Assembly: GCA_021442155.1 (NCBI GenBank)
Contig: CM038225.1
Location: 79,744,925 to 79,808,924, forward strand
Length of the DNA stretch: 64,000 bases
Reading direction: 5' to 3'
Origin: Cymbidium sinense
Taxonomy: Eukaryota; Streptophyta; Magnoliopsida; Asparagales; Orchidaceae
Of the stretch, positions 11,551 through 23,559 are shown one piece after another. The notes under the pieces were generated by a model. The model had not been told where the DNA came from and made no database searches. It saw nothing but the letters and a program-made list of their open reading frames with translations. The translations under genes and the position numbers were made by a program. The number at the start of each line of letters is the position of its first letter. Positions within the stretch are counted from its first letter, which is position 1.

Positions 11551-12824
11551 CATTCAAATGTCATTTTAATAAAAAGTCATATGTATTAAATATTTTTTAA
11601 AATTCATCGATGATAAATTTTTAAGAGATTATCAATGGTTTATAAGTGTTGTGTCAAAAAATTCGTATTGATAAACATAAATCAAGTCTTAGGTGTCATT
11701 CGGGTGGCGTTCCCACAACAGTGCAGTCCAATCAACACCATGCTTGCATTTGGTAGGCTATGACGGACTTGTATTTTGAAGAATCCATGATCAGAACGTA
11801 GTATTTTTTTTAATTTAATTTAGCTCCATACGGAGGCACCCAGAAAGTTGCCATTTGACTTTTTGAATCAGTTGTTTCTTCTGCAACAACTCCATCACTG
11901 ATTTTTCATACTGTTATAATTGTCTCAAACAAACCATTAATTTATTAAGAACATCTCCAACATACATTGATAAAAATGATATGAAATTAAATTTTTTATT
12001 ATTATTTTTTGTGTGAAAGCTTGATTTAATTAAAATAATTCACTATATCATATTTACCCGTTTAATTATTGATATAAGGTTCAGGTTGACCCGCTAACCT
12101 GAGATATATCCTATTTTGACCCTCCAATTAGAATTGACTCAATTTTGGCCCAGAAATTTTGAAATTCACTCGAAATTGACCCAAAGTTGACTTGATTTTA
12201 GCCTATAATGCATGTATAAATAGATCATTCGGGTCATATTCGGCTCAATCGGATTGAAAGTAGTCATATTTGGGTTGAGGTTTTCGACCCATTTAATAAA
12301 CCGGTTAAATTCAGATCAAGTCTATTCTCGTCGGATTAATTTCGAATCAGACCTCAAATCAAATATGTCGACCTGAGTTGACAATTCTAGTCATAAGTTA
12401 AGCATGTAACTGAGTAAACAAATGCAAATGGCAGAAAATTACTTGAAAAATGACTGAAAAGAATGTCAAAAGTAGTATATAGAAGGATTTAGAAAAGAGG
12501 ACTGTACAATAAGGCACAGCATTCTAATGACATATCTAATTGTTTTCAAGGTAATGGGCCCCAGAAGGTCCATGCTTTGACAACTAAGGGGAGGGACTTG
12601 GAATTTTGAAAGAGGATTTTGGAGGTTTTAGTAGCTAGAGAGGTTCTTCAAGAAACCTCACGTGATTAGCCTACATGCAAGCATAATTGAATTAATATAT
12701 ACTTTTTTTTGTGCCCTACTTGAATTTTTATAAGTTAGTGGTGGCATAGCTTGATTATTATATTCAAATCATCTAAATTTAATATCATATTTGTTCAAAC
12801 TCACATTAGTAATCATTAAAAAAA
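11551..12824. other. Intergenic DNA with an unclassified dispersed-repeat-like stretch
   Basis: 12060-12390 is relatively GC-rich and contains many short variants of GACCC, GGGTC and AATTGACCC. Such composition is common in old plant transposon remains, but no terminal repeats or coding domain were found. No gene is supported. Confidence 0.4.
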
Positions 12825-12963
12825 AATGCATTTCACTATAGAGAGTTAATAATTATGATATTTTTTGAATTAATATTAAAGGTTGTGTATTATAATGTAA
12901 ATATTAAAATTTACATATTAGATATGTAAATATATAAGAATTATGTGGTAAATATGTAAATGG
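12825..12963. repeat. MITE fragment (right half)
   Basis: This matches the middle and right arm of the MITE at 40698-40957 (ATGCATTTCACTA, ATGATATTTTTTGA, then TTAGATATGTAAATATATAA and ATTATGTGGTAAATATG). The left terminal arm is missing. Confidence 0.6.
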
Positions 12964-13223
12964 ACCAATATATATATATAAATAATAGAAAGTTAATTAA
13001 GAAGAATTATCATATAATATGTTAATTAGGCTAAATGAATAAATGCTAAGAGAAAACATAAATCACTACACACTATAATATTATTTTGTAAGTCATGATA
13101 ATTATTACTTAGGACCACTTCTTTATGTATTCATGAAATTCTTCATTTATTCATCATGTTGAATGCTAAATTAAATGTTAAAATGATTTTATGCAAGTTA
13201 CTGATTCATCATTATATTATTTA

Positions 13224-13466
13224 GGAGATTTACATACATACCACATAATTTTTATATATTTACATATCTAACATCTAAACTTTAATTTTTACATACATAA
13301 CACCCTAATTTTCTATATCACATCAAAAATATCATCATCACTCACTTTTTAAAAGTGAAATATACTTTTTTAAGCATAGAAAAATATTAGATAAGTAAAT
13401 ATCTAACTTTAGGTGTTAGATATATAAATATATAAGAATTGTGTGATATTTATATAAATCTTTCTA
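13224..13466. mobile_element. AT-rich MITE with about 55-bp terminal inverted repeats, copy 1
   Basis: The left arm (AGATTTACATACATACCAC, then ATAATTTTTATATATTTACA, TATCTAACATC) is inverted at the right end (TAGATATATAAATATATAAG, then TTGTGTGATATTTATATAAA, TCT). The total is about 240 bp with no coding capacity. Its centre is the reverse complement of the centre of the copy at 40698-40957, so the two copies lie in opposite orientations. The superfamily was not assigned because a TSD could not be set unambiguously. Confidence 0.75.
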
Positions 13467-14179
13467 TTATTTATTATTATTGTTGTACAATTCAATGTGT
13501 ATAAAATTAAATATGCTAAACCAGTTAGGTGGGAGTAAACATTATTTAATGCGTTGAGATTAGAATTAAAATTTAAAAATGATGGGTTATTGGACAGAAG
13601 AATTTAGCTAGTTATGGACAATATGAGTATAAATAAGTTACAAATGGATAATAAGAGAGACAACGCAGCAGTTGGACTCAGTATTTTGGCGTTAGGGATG
13701 ACAGTTAAAAGGGTACTGATTCTTAAATTTTTTTAAAGGGTCTAAATTCATATGTTCATATAAAATTTGGGTATCTAATTTATAAATTTTAATTATATAT
13801 ATATAACACTTAAATTTTAAATATGATATTAAAAATATCACTATCATTTGTATTTTTATCAATGAAAAAAATATTAAAGAACCGTGTAATATTTGCATGC
13901 ATTAATATTAAGAATATTAAAAAAAATCTTTGGAAAAGAAAAATCAAAAGATTTATGATTAACAAAATATTGTTTATTCTCACTAGGCTTTCTTGTACTG
14001 ATTTTGAGCATAATCTTAGGCAATTTAATCCTACTTTTAAAAATTTTAAATTCACGACTTTTGAAATCCATTTTTTTAAAATTTTTAGGTTGCATTATTA
14101 TTACTTTTTTTTGGGATTTTGTGCATAAAAAGTGATCGTAACATATGATTTTGCAAAAGCTTTGTAAGTAATGCAATAG

Positions 14180-14745
14180 TTGCAAAATTTATTTTGTTTT
14201 TGTGCTGAATCTTGAAGCCATAATTTTTTAAGAAGATATGTACGATTAATTGCTCATATAATTTGGAATCGTCATTTTGAACAAGCTGTTGTAGAAATCT
14301 TTACTAGAGAAGGTACTATCAGTTCAGTGAATATTGTTTACTTTGATGTTTATCAATGACGGTATACAATCAGATTTTGCAGCAATAGAGATATTTCTAG
14401 CGGAGCTATTTTTCAATTACTTGTTTCTATTATGTCCTTGATAGCAAGTTGATTACACCTATAACCAAAGTAGAAACCAAACATTTATTCAAAAATATCA
14501 AATCTCTTCTCAATCATCATTTTATACCCATCTTTACTCAAACGGTACAAAATACTCATGCTTTAGCACCTAGCATAATAGCTCCTGGTGCAACAACAAG
14601 TATCACCATAATATGAGAGGTGGTGAATTAGTAGCAGTAGGTGGCAAAGCTGCTTTGTTACCGATCCCATTAAGAACTGCAGATTTTTTGGTGCATCACC
14701 TTTATGCATTTACAATTCATGTGATCATATTGATATGCGCTAAAT
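14180..14745 (+). pseudogene. psaB/psaA: Chimeric plastid psaB-psaA fragment (NUPT)
   Basis: Plus-strand translation first follows photosystem I PsaB: NLEA, VRLIAHIIWNRHFEQ (PsaB VRPIAHAIWDPHFGQ), AVVEIFTREG, then, in another frame, LFKNIKSLLNHH (PsaB WFKNAESRLNHH). It then passes directly into Psa[23 protein letters not shown] and, after a frameshift, [15 protein letters not shown] and [16 protein letters not shown]. Several stops and at least two frame changes make it non-functional. psaA lies upstream of psaB in the plastid operon, so a PsaB-like part followed by a PsaA C-terminal part means rearrangement before, during or after transfer to the nucleus. Family sequences are from memory. 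Confidence 0.85.
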
Positions 14746-14747
14746 AT

Positions 14748-15407
14748 CGCCGAAATCAATCCAAATGATCTCAGATCGATGAACGGACTTCGCCATCGCG
14801 TTCAGAACATTGAAATTGGTCAAAATATAATATGCATAATCTAAAGATCAACCGATCAAACGATCGAGCTATCAATGTACTAACATGCATATCGGAGTCA
14901 GGAAGCTGCGATGATATCCAAATGACAGCCGTTCATAAAATTGATTGCACCGTTAGCTTTGAAATGTCAAAAACTACTAAATGAGACTGTTCACGCTCAA
15001 TTCGAACGAGTTTATGCAAATGTCGAATGATCGGAAGTGACAGCACGTAAGTCGAGGTTGAATTACACTGAACGTCACCAAAATCACTCGAAATGACCTC
15101 TGATCGATGAACGGGCTTCATCATTGTGTTCATAACATCAAATCGAATATAAACGACAACTGACGATCAACCGATCCGATCGAGTTGAACGCGCCGATAT
15201 CGAGGAGAAGCGCAAACATAAACCAAATGAACTTTGCCATAAATTGATTCGCGTTTTCAAATATCAAAAATCTATCGGCACTATTCATTCAATGCATAAA
15301 AGTCATAAAAAAATCAGTAAAATGATAACGCCGCATTTTGAAATTGAAAATTTGACACTAACTTAAACCAAACGACCTCCGAATAAATGGATCTGCCAGA
15401 TCAAATA

Positions 15408-15408
<1 letters not shown>
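14748..15408. repeat. Diverged tandem repeat, period about 328 bp
   Basis: A unit beginning near 14752 (ATGATCTCAGATCGATGAAC) recurs near 15080 (ATGACCTCTGATCGATGAAC) and partly near 15367 (ACGACCTCCGAATAAATGG), before an (AT)n tract. The units share CCGTTCATAAAATTGATT-like and ATCAACCGATC segments. No coding content is apparent. With the pyrimidine-rich stretch that follows it could belong to the LTR of an unrecognised retrotransposon, but no partner LTR was seen. Confidence 0.65.

Positions 15409-15460
<52 letters not shown>
15409..15460. repeat. (AT)n microsatellite
   Basis: This is an uninterrupted AT dinucleotide run of about 52 bp. Confidence 0.97.
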
Positions 15461-15467
<7 letters not shown>

Positions 15468-15539
15468 TCAACTTTATATTGAGGTCGGCGTAAAATTCAT
15501 ATTAAAGTCGATTAAGCAACAACAAATGTTATTAAAAGC

Positions 15540-16250
15540 TCTAATTTAATCCTAACTAACCTAAATCCCTAAAACCGGTTAGGCTCGGCCCCTTCTTCAC
15601 TCGAGACCCGTTCCTCTCTTGTTCGTCAATCGCATGCAAGCCCGTCTCCTTCGAACGCACGAATCCCTCCCCTTCCGTTCGGATCTCCTACGCACGCACG
15701 CCCGCAACCGTTCCCGCTCCCCCTGCTCTTCAATCGTTCCCTCCTTCCTCCTCCTTAAAGAAATCGTGAGACAAAAGGGTTCGGTTTCTTCTTCTTCTCA
15801 CTGGTTTTTCCCTCTCTCTCGTCCAAACCGCACACAACACCTTCCTTCTTCTTCCTCTTCTCTCCAACTTCCTTTTTTCCTTTCTTCCTCCTTCCTTTTC
15901 TCCTTCCTCTCTCACAAATTTCCTTTCCTTTCCCAAACTGAATCCATTCCTCTTACGCTCATTTCCTCCCAAAACCGAATATCCTCCTCCAATTTCCCTC
16001 ATTCTATCCAGGCCCCTTCTTCCTTCCTCATTTTTCCGGTCGAAGTTGCAGGAAACCAGTTTTGGCACGATCTCTTCCTCTTCACTCATCCTTCAATTCT
16101 GTAAGCCCTTTCTCTTGAAATTCCTTGTTGAACCCTTTGATTCCCATTATTGGCCCCTCCTTCCCTCATTTCCCTTTGTCGAATCCACGCTTATTTCTTT
16201 GTGAAGGAATGAGTCTCATCATCATATTCTGACCTCCTTCCTTCCTCCTC
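15540..16250 (+). other. Pyrimidine-rich leader-like stretch
   Basis: After AACCTAAATCCCTAAAACCG there are about 600 bp rich in C and T (CTTCTTCTTCC, TTTCCTTTCTTCCTCC). Open frames on both strands (15619-16104 plus, 15730-16089 minus) are products of this composition. Such tracts occur in transcribed leaders and LTR R-U5 regions of some plant gypsy elements; here that remains a guess. Confidence 0.35.
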
Positions 16251-16252
16251 TA

Positions 16253-16255
<3 letters not shown>

Positions 16256-16309
<54 letters not shown>
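16256..16309. repeat. (AT)n microsatellite
   Basis: This is an AT dinucleotide run of about 54 bp. A short (TG)n tract follows near 16356-16372. Confidence 0.97.
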
Positions 16310-16311
<2 letters not shown>

Positions 16312-16399
16312 CTTCTCTTATATATCTCCTCTTAGAAAAAAAGAGTGAACATGTGTGATGTGTGTGTGTGTATTTTTTTTGCAGGTTTGAAGGCCTCGT

Positions 16400-18866
16400 C
16401 ATGCTCATCAAGACATGTCGAGATGAAAATCGGCCGAGTTGTTGCAAAACTCCAATCGTCACGCTCTTTAAGGCGTGACGGGAAGGCCTCCAAAAATTAT
16501 TAGATGTCGCTCCCCTAGTCAAAATATTGTCGAAATTTCTTCAAATCTTTGGACTTCGAAAAAAGTGAAGAAATAAAAAAAAATTGACTTAAAAGCACTA
16601 AACAAAGAAACCAAAAGCTAAATTCAAATTAAAAGAATCAAACAAAAAAAGAGGGGAGGGAAAAGAGCATATAATGAATACAAAGGTAAAATATTAAATC
16701 AAAGAGAAAAGAGGTAAAAAACACTTAAAAGATTTATCTAAGTGGAGTTGAAAGCCGAATAAAAAAATTAACCCTTCTCTTTCAAGCACTCCAACTCCTC
16801 AAACAAATGGAATGAAATATAAGTCCCCCCTCTTAGCCTTATTTATAAGAATTGAAGGAAACAATGTGGAACCCATTCTTGTCTAAATTTAATAATCAAG
16901 TGTGATGACAGGTTTGAGGGATGATACTAAACTCACAAACTTTAATTGTAATTCTCGGTGGTTTAAATTGAAGCGGTAAAATGGGTTCTCTTTTCTTTAA
17001 ACTTCACAAAACTAAACAAGCTTTAGTTGAAACCTGGAGAGGCTAATATCAAACTTATAAGAGAACTAATTGAACAATTAAAAATTAGATGATATTGAAA
17101 GAAGTAGAAATCTTGATTGAACATCAAATCAAAATATAAGATAACCTCTTGGAATGAAGATATACTCTTCAAATATACTCAAATAAATTAAAAAAAATTA
17201 AAGAATTCATCAGAGATTTTCTATGAGATCAAATGATTACTAATAAGCATAAGCGATGAATCCTTAAAAAATGTTTGAAGTATACTGGTCGCTTCATTAA
17301 ATACTCGAATTGGATCAAGGAGAAATTGAGTATAGTTGCTGACGAATTTGAGAATAGTCATAAGTGAGAGTCTATTGAATATTCAAAGACTAATCAACTT
17401 GGAATCAATTAAATATTAATTAGAAAAATCTAATAAGATATTAGACTAGTTTATAATATTTTCTACTCCACCAGATTCACAACACTTTATGCAAGAGAAC
17501 AGAAGACATTAATTAAGACATTCTTAAATACATCTGCATGGGCCTTGACACTATGCTAAATATTTAGATTCAAGTGTCTGAGGATGTTACGCGAGTTGCT
17601 TCTCAGTTTAGTTTTAGGACTAGGTCTAGGTTAACAAAATCTAAAAAATATATTATAAGAATTTCAACTTAGTAAAATATATGAGAAGCTAATTCTGTCA
17701 AGTGACAGTACATCTAATCCTCTAGTAGGAGCTAAATAGAATCGACAGGATCTAAAGTTCTCAAATATATTTGATTCAATCAATTAACTACCCTGATGAT
17801 GACTGTGTTGAATGGTGATTTCAACCGGAGGAGATACTTTCATCAAAATATGATTCTAATTTCAAATCAAATTAACTCAAATTAAGTAGCAATCTAAAAC
17901 TGATTAAATGAAATTCAATCATTAAAAGCTTAAAGTAAATTTTATTTAATCCACCTTCCACAATAGTTTGTTAAAGGTGATAAATTAAGAAAATTCTTGC
18001 TCACAAAGGAGTCAATATCAAGTCAAGTATTCTATTATGTTCACTCTCAATCAATCTTATGCCAGTAAGAATGTGACCTGTGTCCTCTGATTGCGTGGCT
18101 TAGCCAATAAGCTCCACATATGATACAATTACGACCAGAGTCTTTTGATCGGATGGTTTGGCCAGTAAGACTCCATTATATTACGATCACGATCGTAATC
18201 CGTATGCTCCCAATAGTTACGCTTTTGAGTTCATGTGAGTACACCGATAGGACAAAAGCTCTGGTTAAGGTGGACTTAAACTTATCTCCTTAGACAAACA
18301 CTACCCCAAGTCTACAAGGATTACATAGATGATGTAACTTATGTGTTGCTGATAAGAATACTTCGGTCAGGTTGGGTCGACTACCTCCTCTGACTAAGTA
18401 GATTAGGGACCATGATAGCCCGGGATGACGGTTATTCTCCCAACCATCCGCTTTAAGCTAAAATGATGAATTTCATAATCTCAAATTTTAAACTCCATAT
18501 GATGCTACTATACGCTACACATTTAGCGATCTAATCACTAGCCCTAATTAAAAGTTTTCTCTCACTTATTAGGAGGGGTAATTAACTATAGATGCATGCG
18601 CCTATAGAAAACCTAGAATCAAATCTAAAGTCCTCGCAAAATGAAGGTGAAATCTCTAGGTAGTTTCTTATTTACTATTCCATCCATTTTCTAAAAATTA
18701 CTCTGATATTTTAAACCACACTCTCTTCAATATTTGTCGAGAGGTCGGTGGTAAAATTTCGGAGCCCACAATGTATTGACAGCCCTAATAATTATAATAG
18801 TTCAATAACAACAGATAATGAAGTTGGCTAGTGCAACCTACTTGCTCCATGGCATTCTATTGTTGA
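16400..18866. other. Gene-poor DNA with unclassified repeat-like sequence
   Basis: No open frame over 60 codons and no recognisable domain is present. A roughly 67-bp near-duplication lies around 18070-18190 (TGATTGCGTGGCTTAGCCA versus TGATCGGATGGTTTGGCCA). It could be non-coding retrotransposon debris, but no LTR pair was found. Confidence 0.4.
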
Positions 18867-18871
18867 CAATG

Positions 18872-19475
18872 TGTTATATGGTAGAGCCTGATTTGATCTT
18901 TGAGAGGCAGTGCTTCAGCACCAGGAGGACAGTGCCACCATGCAGTGTCATGGTGCCATGGTGCTTGAGGGTAGCGCTATAGCATTAGGATCAAGGCACC
19001 AGTAGACAAAAATGATAGAGAGCATATCATCTCGAAGTTGCAAAGTAGCACTTTAGTGCTCGAACTCGTACAAAAAGCCTAGTGGACAGTGAAACTAGCA
19101 CATAGGCTCTAGGGTCATGACACCACAACGCTACGAGTTAGGAGACTTCTTATTTATACAGTTCTTTCTATATTTTTTTAAGTTTAACGTCATTTTTTCT
19201 TGTGTGTGAGAAAGAAGATTGTGTCCTAGAGTGACTGAAGTGTGGAGAGGCTCCAAATAAGTGTAATATATATTTTTTTTGTTGGCTTTTTCTTTCATAG
19301 TAGATTTCTTGGTGATATGACTCCATTATTTTTCTCGTTCTCAAAATTTTCCATGTTAAATCCGGTGTCTTCTATGTGAATCTGGTACTTTGGCTTTCAA
19401 TTATTCCATGTAAGCTCTAAAATGCTTAAACTAGTTTTCTGCACGTACTTTGTTGATTTTCTTTCTTTCCAAACA
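18872..19475 (+). repeat. 5' LTR of the copia element
   Basis: It starts TGTTATATGG and ends CCAAACA, two bases before the PBS. It contains the same CAGGAGACTT-like and GTGTGAGAAAGAAGATTGTG segments as the 3' LTR. Confidence 0.9.
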
Positions 19476-19477
19476 AT

Positions 19478-19489
19478 TGGTATCAGAGC
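19478..19489 (+). promoter_or_regulatory. Primer binding site, tRNA-iMet type
   Basis: TGGTATCAGAGC is the classical plant copia PBS, complementary to the 3' end of initiator tRNA-Met. It lies two bases after the 5' LTR. Confidence 0.95.
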
Positions 19490-19539
19490 TAGGTTCTAAA
19501 AGTTTAGTTCAAGTTGGAGCAATGGATGATGATTCAAAG

Positions 19540-20580
19540 TTAGGATTGAAAAGTTCAATGGGACGAACTTTGCTTTCTAGAAGATACAAGTGAAGGATTT
19601 ATTGTATCAAAAGAAATTATATCTACCACTAGATGGGATTCCACAAGTCGGAGTTAATGTCTATGAAATATTTGAAAATCCTCAATCAAATGGCACTAAA
19701 CTTAATTTTACTCTTACTATCTTCATATATTGCTTTCAATATTGTGAATGAAAAGATCATTGTGGACCATATGGTGGCACTAACAATGATGAATGAGAAG
19801 CCATCTGCTTTTAACAAAATATTCTTGATGAAGAGGTTGTCTAATATGATGATGGTTGATGGAAGTCTAGCAGCAGAGCATTTAAACAAGTTCAACACTA
19901 TGACAAAAAACTGTGCTTATTGGCATCGATTTGATGATGAGGTACGAGCACTTTTACTTTTATCTTCTTTATCTGACAGTTAGAATGGAGTAATCACAAT
20001 GGTGAGCAACTCTATAGGAAACATAAAGTTAAATTTTGATGATGTTATCGGATTAGTGCTGAATGAGGAGGTCCAAAAGAAGGCGAGCGGGGAGACTTTA
20101 AATGAAGCCTTGAATGTTGAAGGTAGAGGGAAGGAGTTCAGATAAGAACTCAAGCAGGAGACAGCCCAAGTCAAGAAAGGAAAAATTCAAGACTAGAAAG
20201 AAAAGGGCAAGGTGAAGTGCTAGAACTATGAAAAAAATGACACTTTAAGAAAGAATGTAAGGCTCAAAGAAATCAAGTGGTGAAGGACAAGATATGGATT
20301 AGTTTATAAATATCTCCATAGAAGAAACTCAAGGCGACTCTCGAATCTTATCCCTAGATAGTACTGAGTCATAGATAGTCGACTCAGGTGCTTTTTTTTT
20401 CTTGCAAGTCCCAATAAAGAGGTATTCAAAAATTACACTAAAGAAGATCTAGGGAAGGTGTACTTGGGGGACAACAAGGCCTGCAACATCTTAGGCAAAT
20501 GTGGTGAAGACATCAATTTACCAAATGGTTCAATTTTAAAGTTGAAGGATGTCAGAACGTTTCTTGCTTGAAGAGAAATC
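19540..20580 (+). pseudogene. Degenerate copia gag, zinc knuckle and protease
   Basis: Gag begins with a family-typical run (LKKFNGTNFAFWKIQVKDLL) after a frame change, then breaks repeatedly. A CCHC knuckle is recognisable only by its C-terminal half, near 20235-20275. The protease motif VDSGA is present near 20378-20395, followed by phenylalanine codons from a T run. A pre-integrase remnant (RNLISVS, LAMAHG) follows and then stops abruptly. Stops and frameshifts rule out a working polyprotein. Confidence 0.8.
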
Positions 20581-20739
20581 TGATTTCAGTGAGCTAGTTA
20601 ACACAATCAGGCTACGTGACTATTTTCATAGGGAGTTCGTGGAAGGTGACTAAGGGTGCCTTGGCGATGGCTCATGGCAATAATCTCTCGACTGACACAG
20701 AGGTACTCCCCTTCTTTGTACTATTTATTACTAATTTAT

Positions 20740-22250
20740 GATGGTGAATTAGAGTCCTATGAAGAAGCCATTCAAGTAGAAGATTCAAAGGAATAGGAGC
20801 ATGCCATGGATGATGAGATGGAGTCACTCATGTCAAATCAGACATGAGATTTGAGATGACTATCAAATAGCAAGAAAGTATTGCACAATAAGTGGATATA
20901 TATATGCTAAAGAAAGAACCTAATGATAACAAGTGCTACAAGGCCAAACCTGTTGTGAAGGGATTTTAATAAAAGAAAGGAATTAACTATACAAAGATAT
21001 TCTCTCCACTAGTCAAGATGATAACCATCAGGGTAGTGTTGAGCCTAGTAGTAGTAGATAACCTATATTTGGAGCAGATGGATGTGAAGATAGCCTTCTT
21101 ATATAGAGATTTAGAAGAGGAGTTGCACATAGAGCAACCATAGGGAGATGTAGTTATAAAAAAAAAAGAGAAAGCTATGGTGTGTAGACTCAAGAAGAGC
21201 ATGCATAGCTTGAATCGCACACAAAGGGTGGTATAGGAGATTTAATGTTCATGATATAATGGGTACAATGGGTCGATCACTACCGCTATGTTTATGAAGA
21301 ATAAGTATTATTCTTCTTTTATATGTAGACCATATGCTGATTCAGAATTAGTTATGGAGAAGATTAAGGGATTAAATGAGCAACCATCATAAGAATTTGA
21401 GATGAAGGATTTGGGTCTTGTGAAGAAGATTCTATGTATGGGAATCAATAGGGATAGGAGTGCATATAAGCTAAAATTATCTCAGGTGGAGTATATTAAG
21501 AAGTCTCTGCAAAGATTAAACAAGAATGAGGTAAAGCCAATAAGCACCCCTTTGACTATTCATTTTATACTATCAAAGGATCAATCACCTAAGGTTGAAG
21601 AAGAACATAACACATGAGGAGAATTCTTTATGCTTTAGTAGTTGGGAGCCTAATGTGTACCATGATATTACCAAACTAGATATTGCATATGCAGTGGGAG
21701 TGATCAGTCGGTATATAAATAATCCTACCAAGAATTATTGGGAGATGGTGAAGTGAATTCTCATATACCTAAAGGCAACGATCAATAATGCCATATGTTT
21801 TGGAGGTGCAGAAACTGAACTACAGGGCTTTGTAGATTCAGACTCAGCAGGAGATCTGTATGAGAGAAAGAGTACAGCAAGATATATCTTCACGTTAGGA
21901 AGCACAAGGATGAGTTGGATTTTCAGGTTACAGAAGATAGTTGCACTTTCTATCACAGAAGCTGAGTACATTGCTATGACTAAGGTTAACAAAGAGATGA
22001 TTTAGTTATAGAGTTTTTTAGCAGAGTTAGGCAAGGGGCTAGAAAATAACAAGATTCATTGTGACAGTATGAGTGTCATTCATTTAGCCAAGAATGTCAC
22101 ATTTCATGTCAAGACAAAGCATATAAGCTAAGGTATCATTTCATTCGCACACTCCTAGTTGTCAAGCATATATCTTTGGAGAGAATACAAATTACTGAAA
22201 ACACTATAAATATGTTGACCAAGATAATAACTCAAGAGAAACTAAAGCTT
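20740..22250 (+). pseudogene. Degenerate copia RT and RNase H
   Basis: RVT_2-type RT can be followed across frames: HNKWIY, SPLVKMITIRVVLSLV, YLEQMDVKIAFL. A clean piece at 21402-21617 contains MKDLG, LGMGI-like and STPL motifs. The YVDD region is lost or scrambled near 21310. RNase H motifs ITEAEYIAMT, HCDSMSVIHLAKN and KTKHIS lie at 21950-22130. Several stops are present. RT follows the pre-integrase remnant within about 100 bp, where an integrase core of several hundred codons should be. Confidence 0.85.
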
Positions 22251-22375
22251 CACATGACTTTAGTTGGAGTTCAAAAAGGCTGAGGCAGGGGTGAGCCACA
22301 CTACAAATTGGACTATGATGGTGTTGCAGATCTAGATAAGCATAAATGATTGCAATCAATCTCTAAGTGAGAGAT

Positions 22376-23008
22376 TATTATATGGTGGAGCCTGATTTTA
22401 TCTTTGGGAGACAACGCCTCGATGCCAAGAGGATAGCACCACGATGATGGAATAGAATATTTCAGCTTCATAATCAAGGACAAACACCCTCTGGAGGAGG
22501 ACGAGCTCGGAGGACAGCCAGTCACTTGTGACAACACTGACGGTGGGATCAAGGCACCAAAAGACATAAATGATAGAGAGCATAGCACCTCGATGCTCGA
22601 ACCCGTACTAAAAAGCCTGGGTTACAGCGGCGCCAACACCTAGGCATCAGGGTTGTGGTATCGCGACGCTACGAGTCAGGAGACTTTGTATTAAACAATT
22701 CTTTTTGTAATTTTTTTAAGTCTAATGTCATTTTCTCTTGTGTGTGTGAGAGAGAAGATTGTGCTCTAGCGTGACTGAAGTGTGGAGAGGCTCTAGATAA
22801 GTGTAATATTATTCTCTTAACTATTTCTTTTATAATGGATTTCTTGGTGGTGTGGCTCCGTGATTTTTCACATTCTCGAATTTTCAACATTAAATCTAGT
22901 GTCTTTTGTGTTATTCTTTTACTTTGGATTTCATTTATTTTGTGTATGCTCAAAAACACTAAAACTGATTTTTCGAGCGTACTTTGTGATTTTCTTTCTT
23001 CCCCAACA
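22376..23008 (+). repeat. 3' LTR of the copia element
   Basis: It starts TATTATATGG (the TG of the 5' LTR is TA here) just after the PPT and ends CCCCAACA before the TSD. It differs from the 5' LTR by many substitutions and indels, so the insertion is not recent. The short frames at 22313-22588 and 22669-22959 are LTR sequence, not genes. Confidence 0.9.
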
Positions 23009-23559
23009 CAATGGTTGGCCCACTAGTAAGGCAATCGTGTGCTTGTTCAATAACTACTTGCTAAATGAAGGCTTTGTCAATGAAAGACTTTGTAGGAACA
23101 ATCAAATGACTCGATTATAGGTGATAATGGTTATTAAAAGCTAGAAAATACATAAAATAGAGTGATAGGTTAATATCTTCGTACTTGCATGAAGATTCAT
23201 CATATGCTTTAAAAATGTATTACAAGAGATAATTTTATAAAAAAATTTGGTAAGAGAAAAATCATAATGTCAAGCCTAATTAAAATGATTTTAGTAGTGT
23301 GTGTTGTTGATTACAAATAATGCTCATCCCCATAATTAGAGAAAGCATTGATTCAATTAATAGACATATATTATGAATGATGAATTTTATGGTGAGAGTT
23401 GGAGAATTCTTCATGCATTAGGGTTATTATTAAGGGATCATTTAAAGAGAAAAAATTGGAAACAAGGAAGTCTAATCTAAACATTGGTCTTTAACAACAC
23501 ATGATATTGGCATTATTAGTAATGTCGTATATCAATGTTGTTGGTAGACATTAGTGTTT

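Larger units (their letters stand above)
18872..23008 (+). mobile_element. Ty1/copia (Tork/TNT1-like) element, complete ends, TSD CAATG
   Basis: The 5' LTR is 18872-19475 and the 3' LTR 22376-23008. The element is flanked by identical CAATG at 18867-18871 and 23009-23013. The initiator-tRNA-Met PBS TGGTATCAGAGC lies at 19478-19489 and a PPT (AAGTGAGAGAT) at 22364-22374. The order is gag, protease, pre-integrase, RT, RNase H, all interrupted by stops and frameshifts. RT and RNase H motifs resemble TNT1 (LSQVEYIKKSLQR, TEAEYIAM, KTKHIS). The integrase core is missing, so the element is short (4.1 kb). It is a dead, internally deleted copy. Confidence 0.93.

Noticed and set aside
13692..14185. 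Several overlapping open frames of 68-103 codons on both strands
   Set aside because: They are Ile/Phe/Lys-rich frames from AT-rich DNA with no family match; part overlaps the edge of the psaB relic.
15619..16104. 161-codon Ser/Phe-rich open frame
   Set aside because: It is a product of a CT-rich tract; the opposite strand is open too (119 codons).
16250..16522. 90-codon frame ending in a Tyr-Ile repeat
   Set aside because: The C-terminus is the (AT)n microsatellite.
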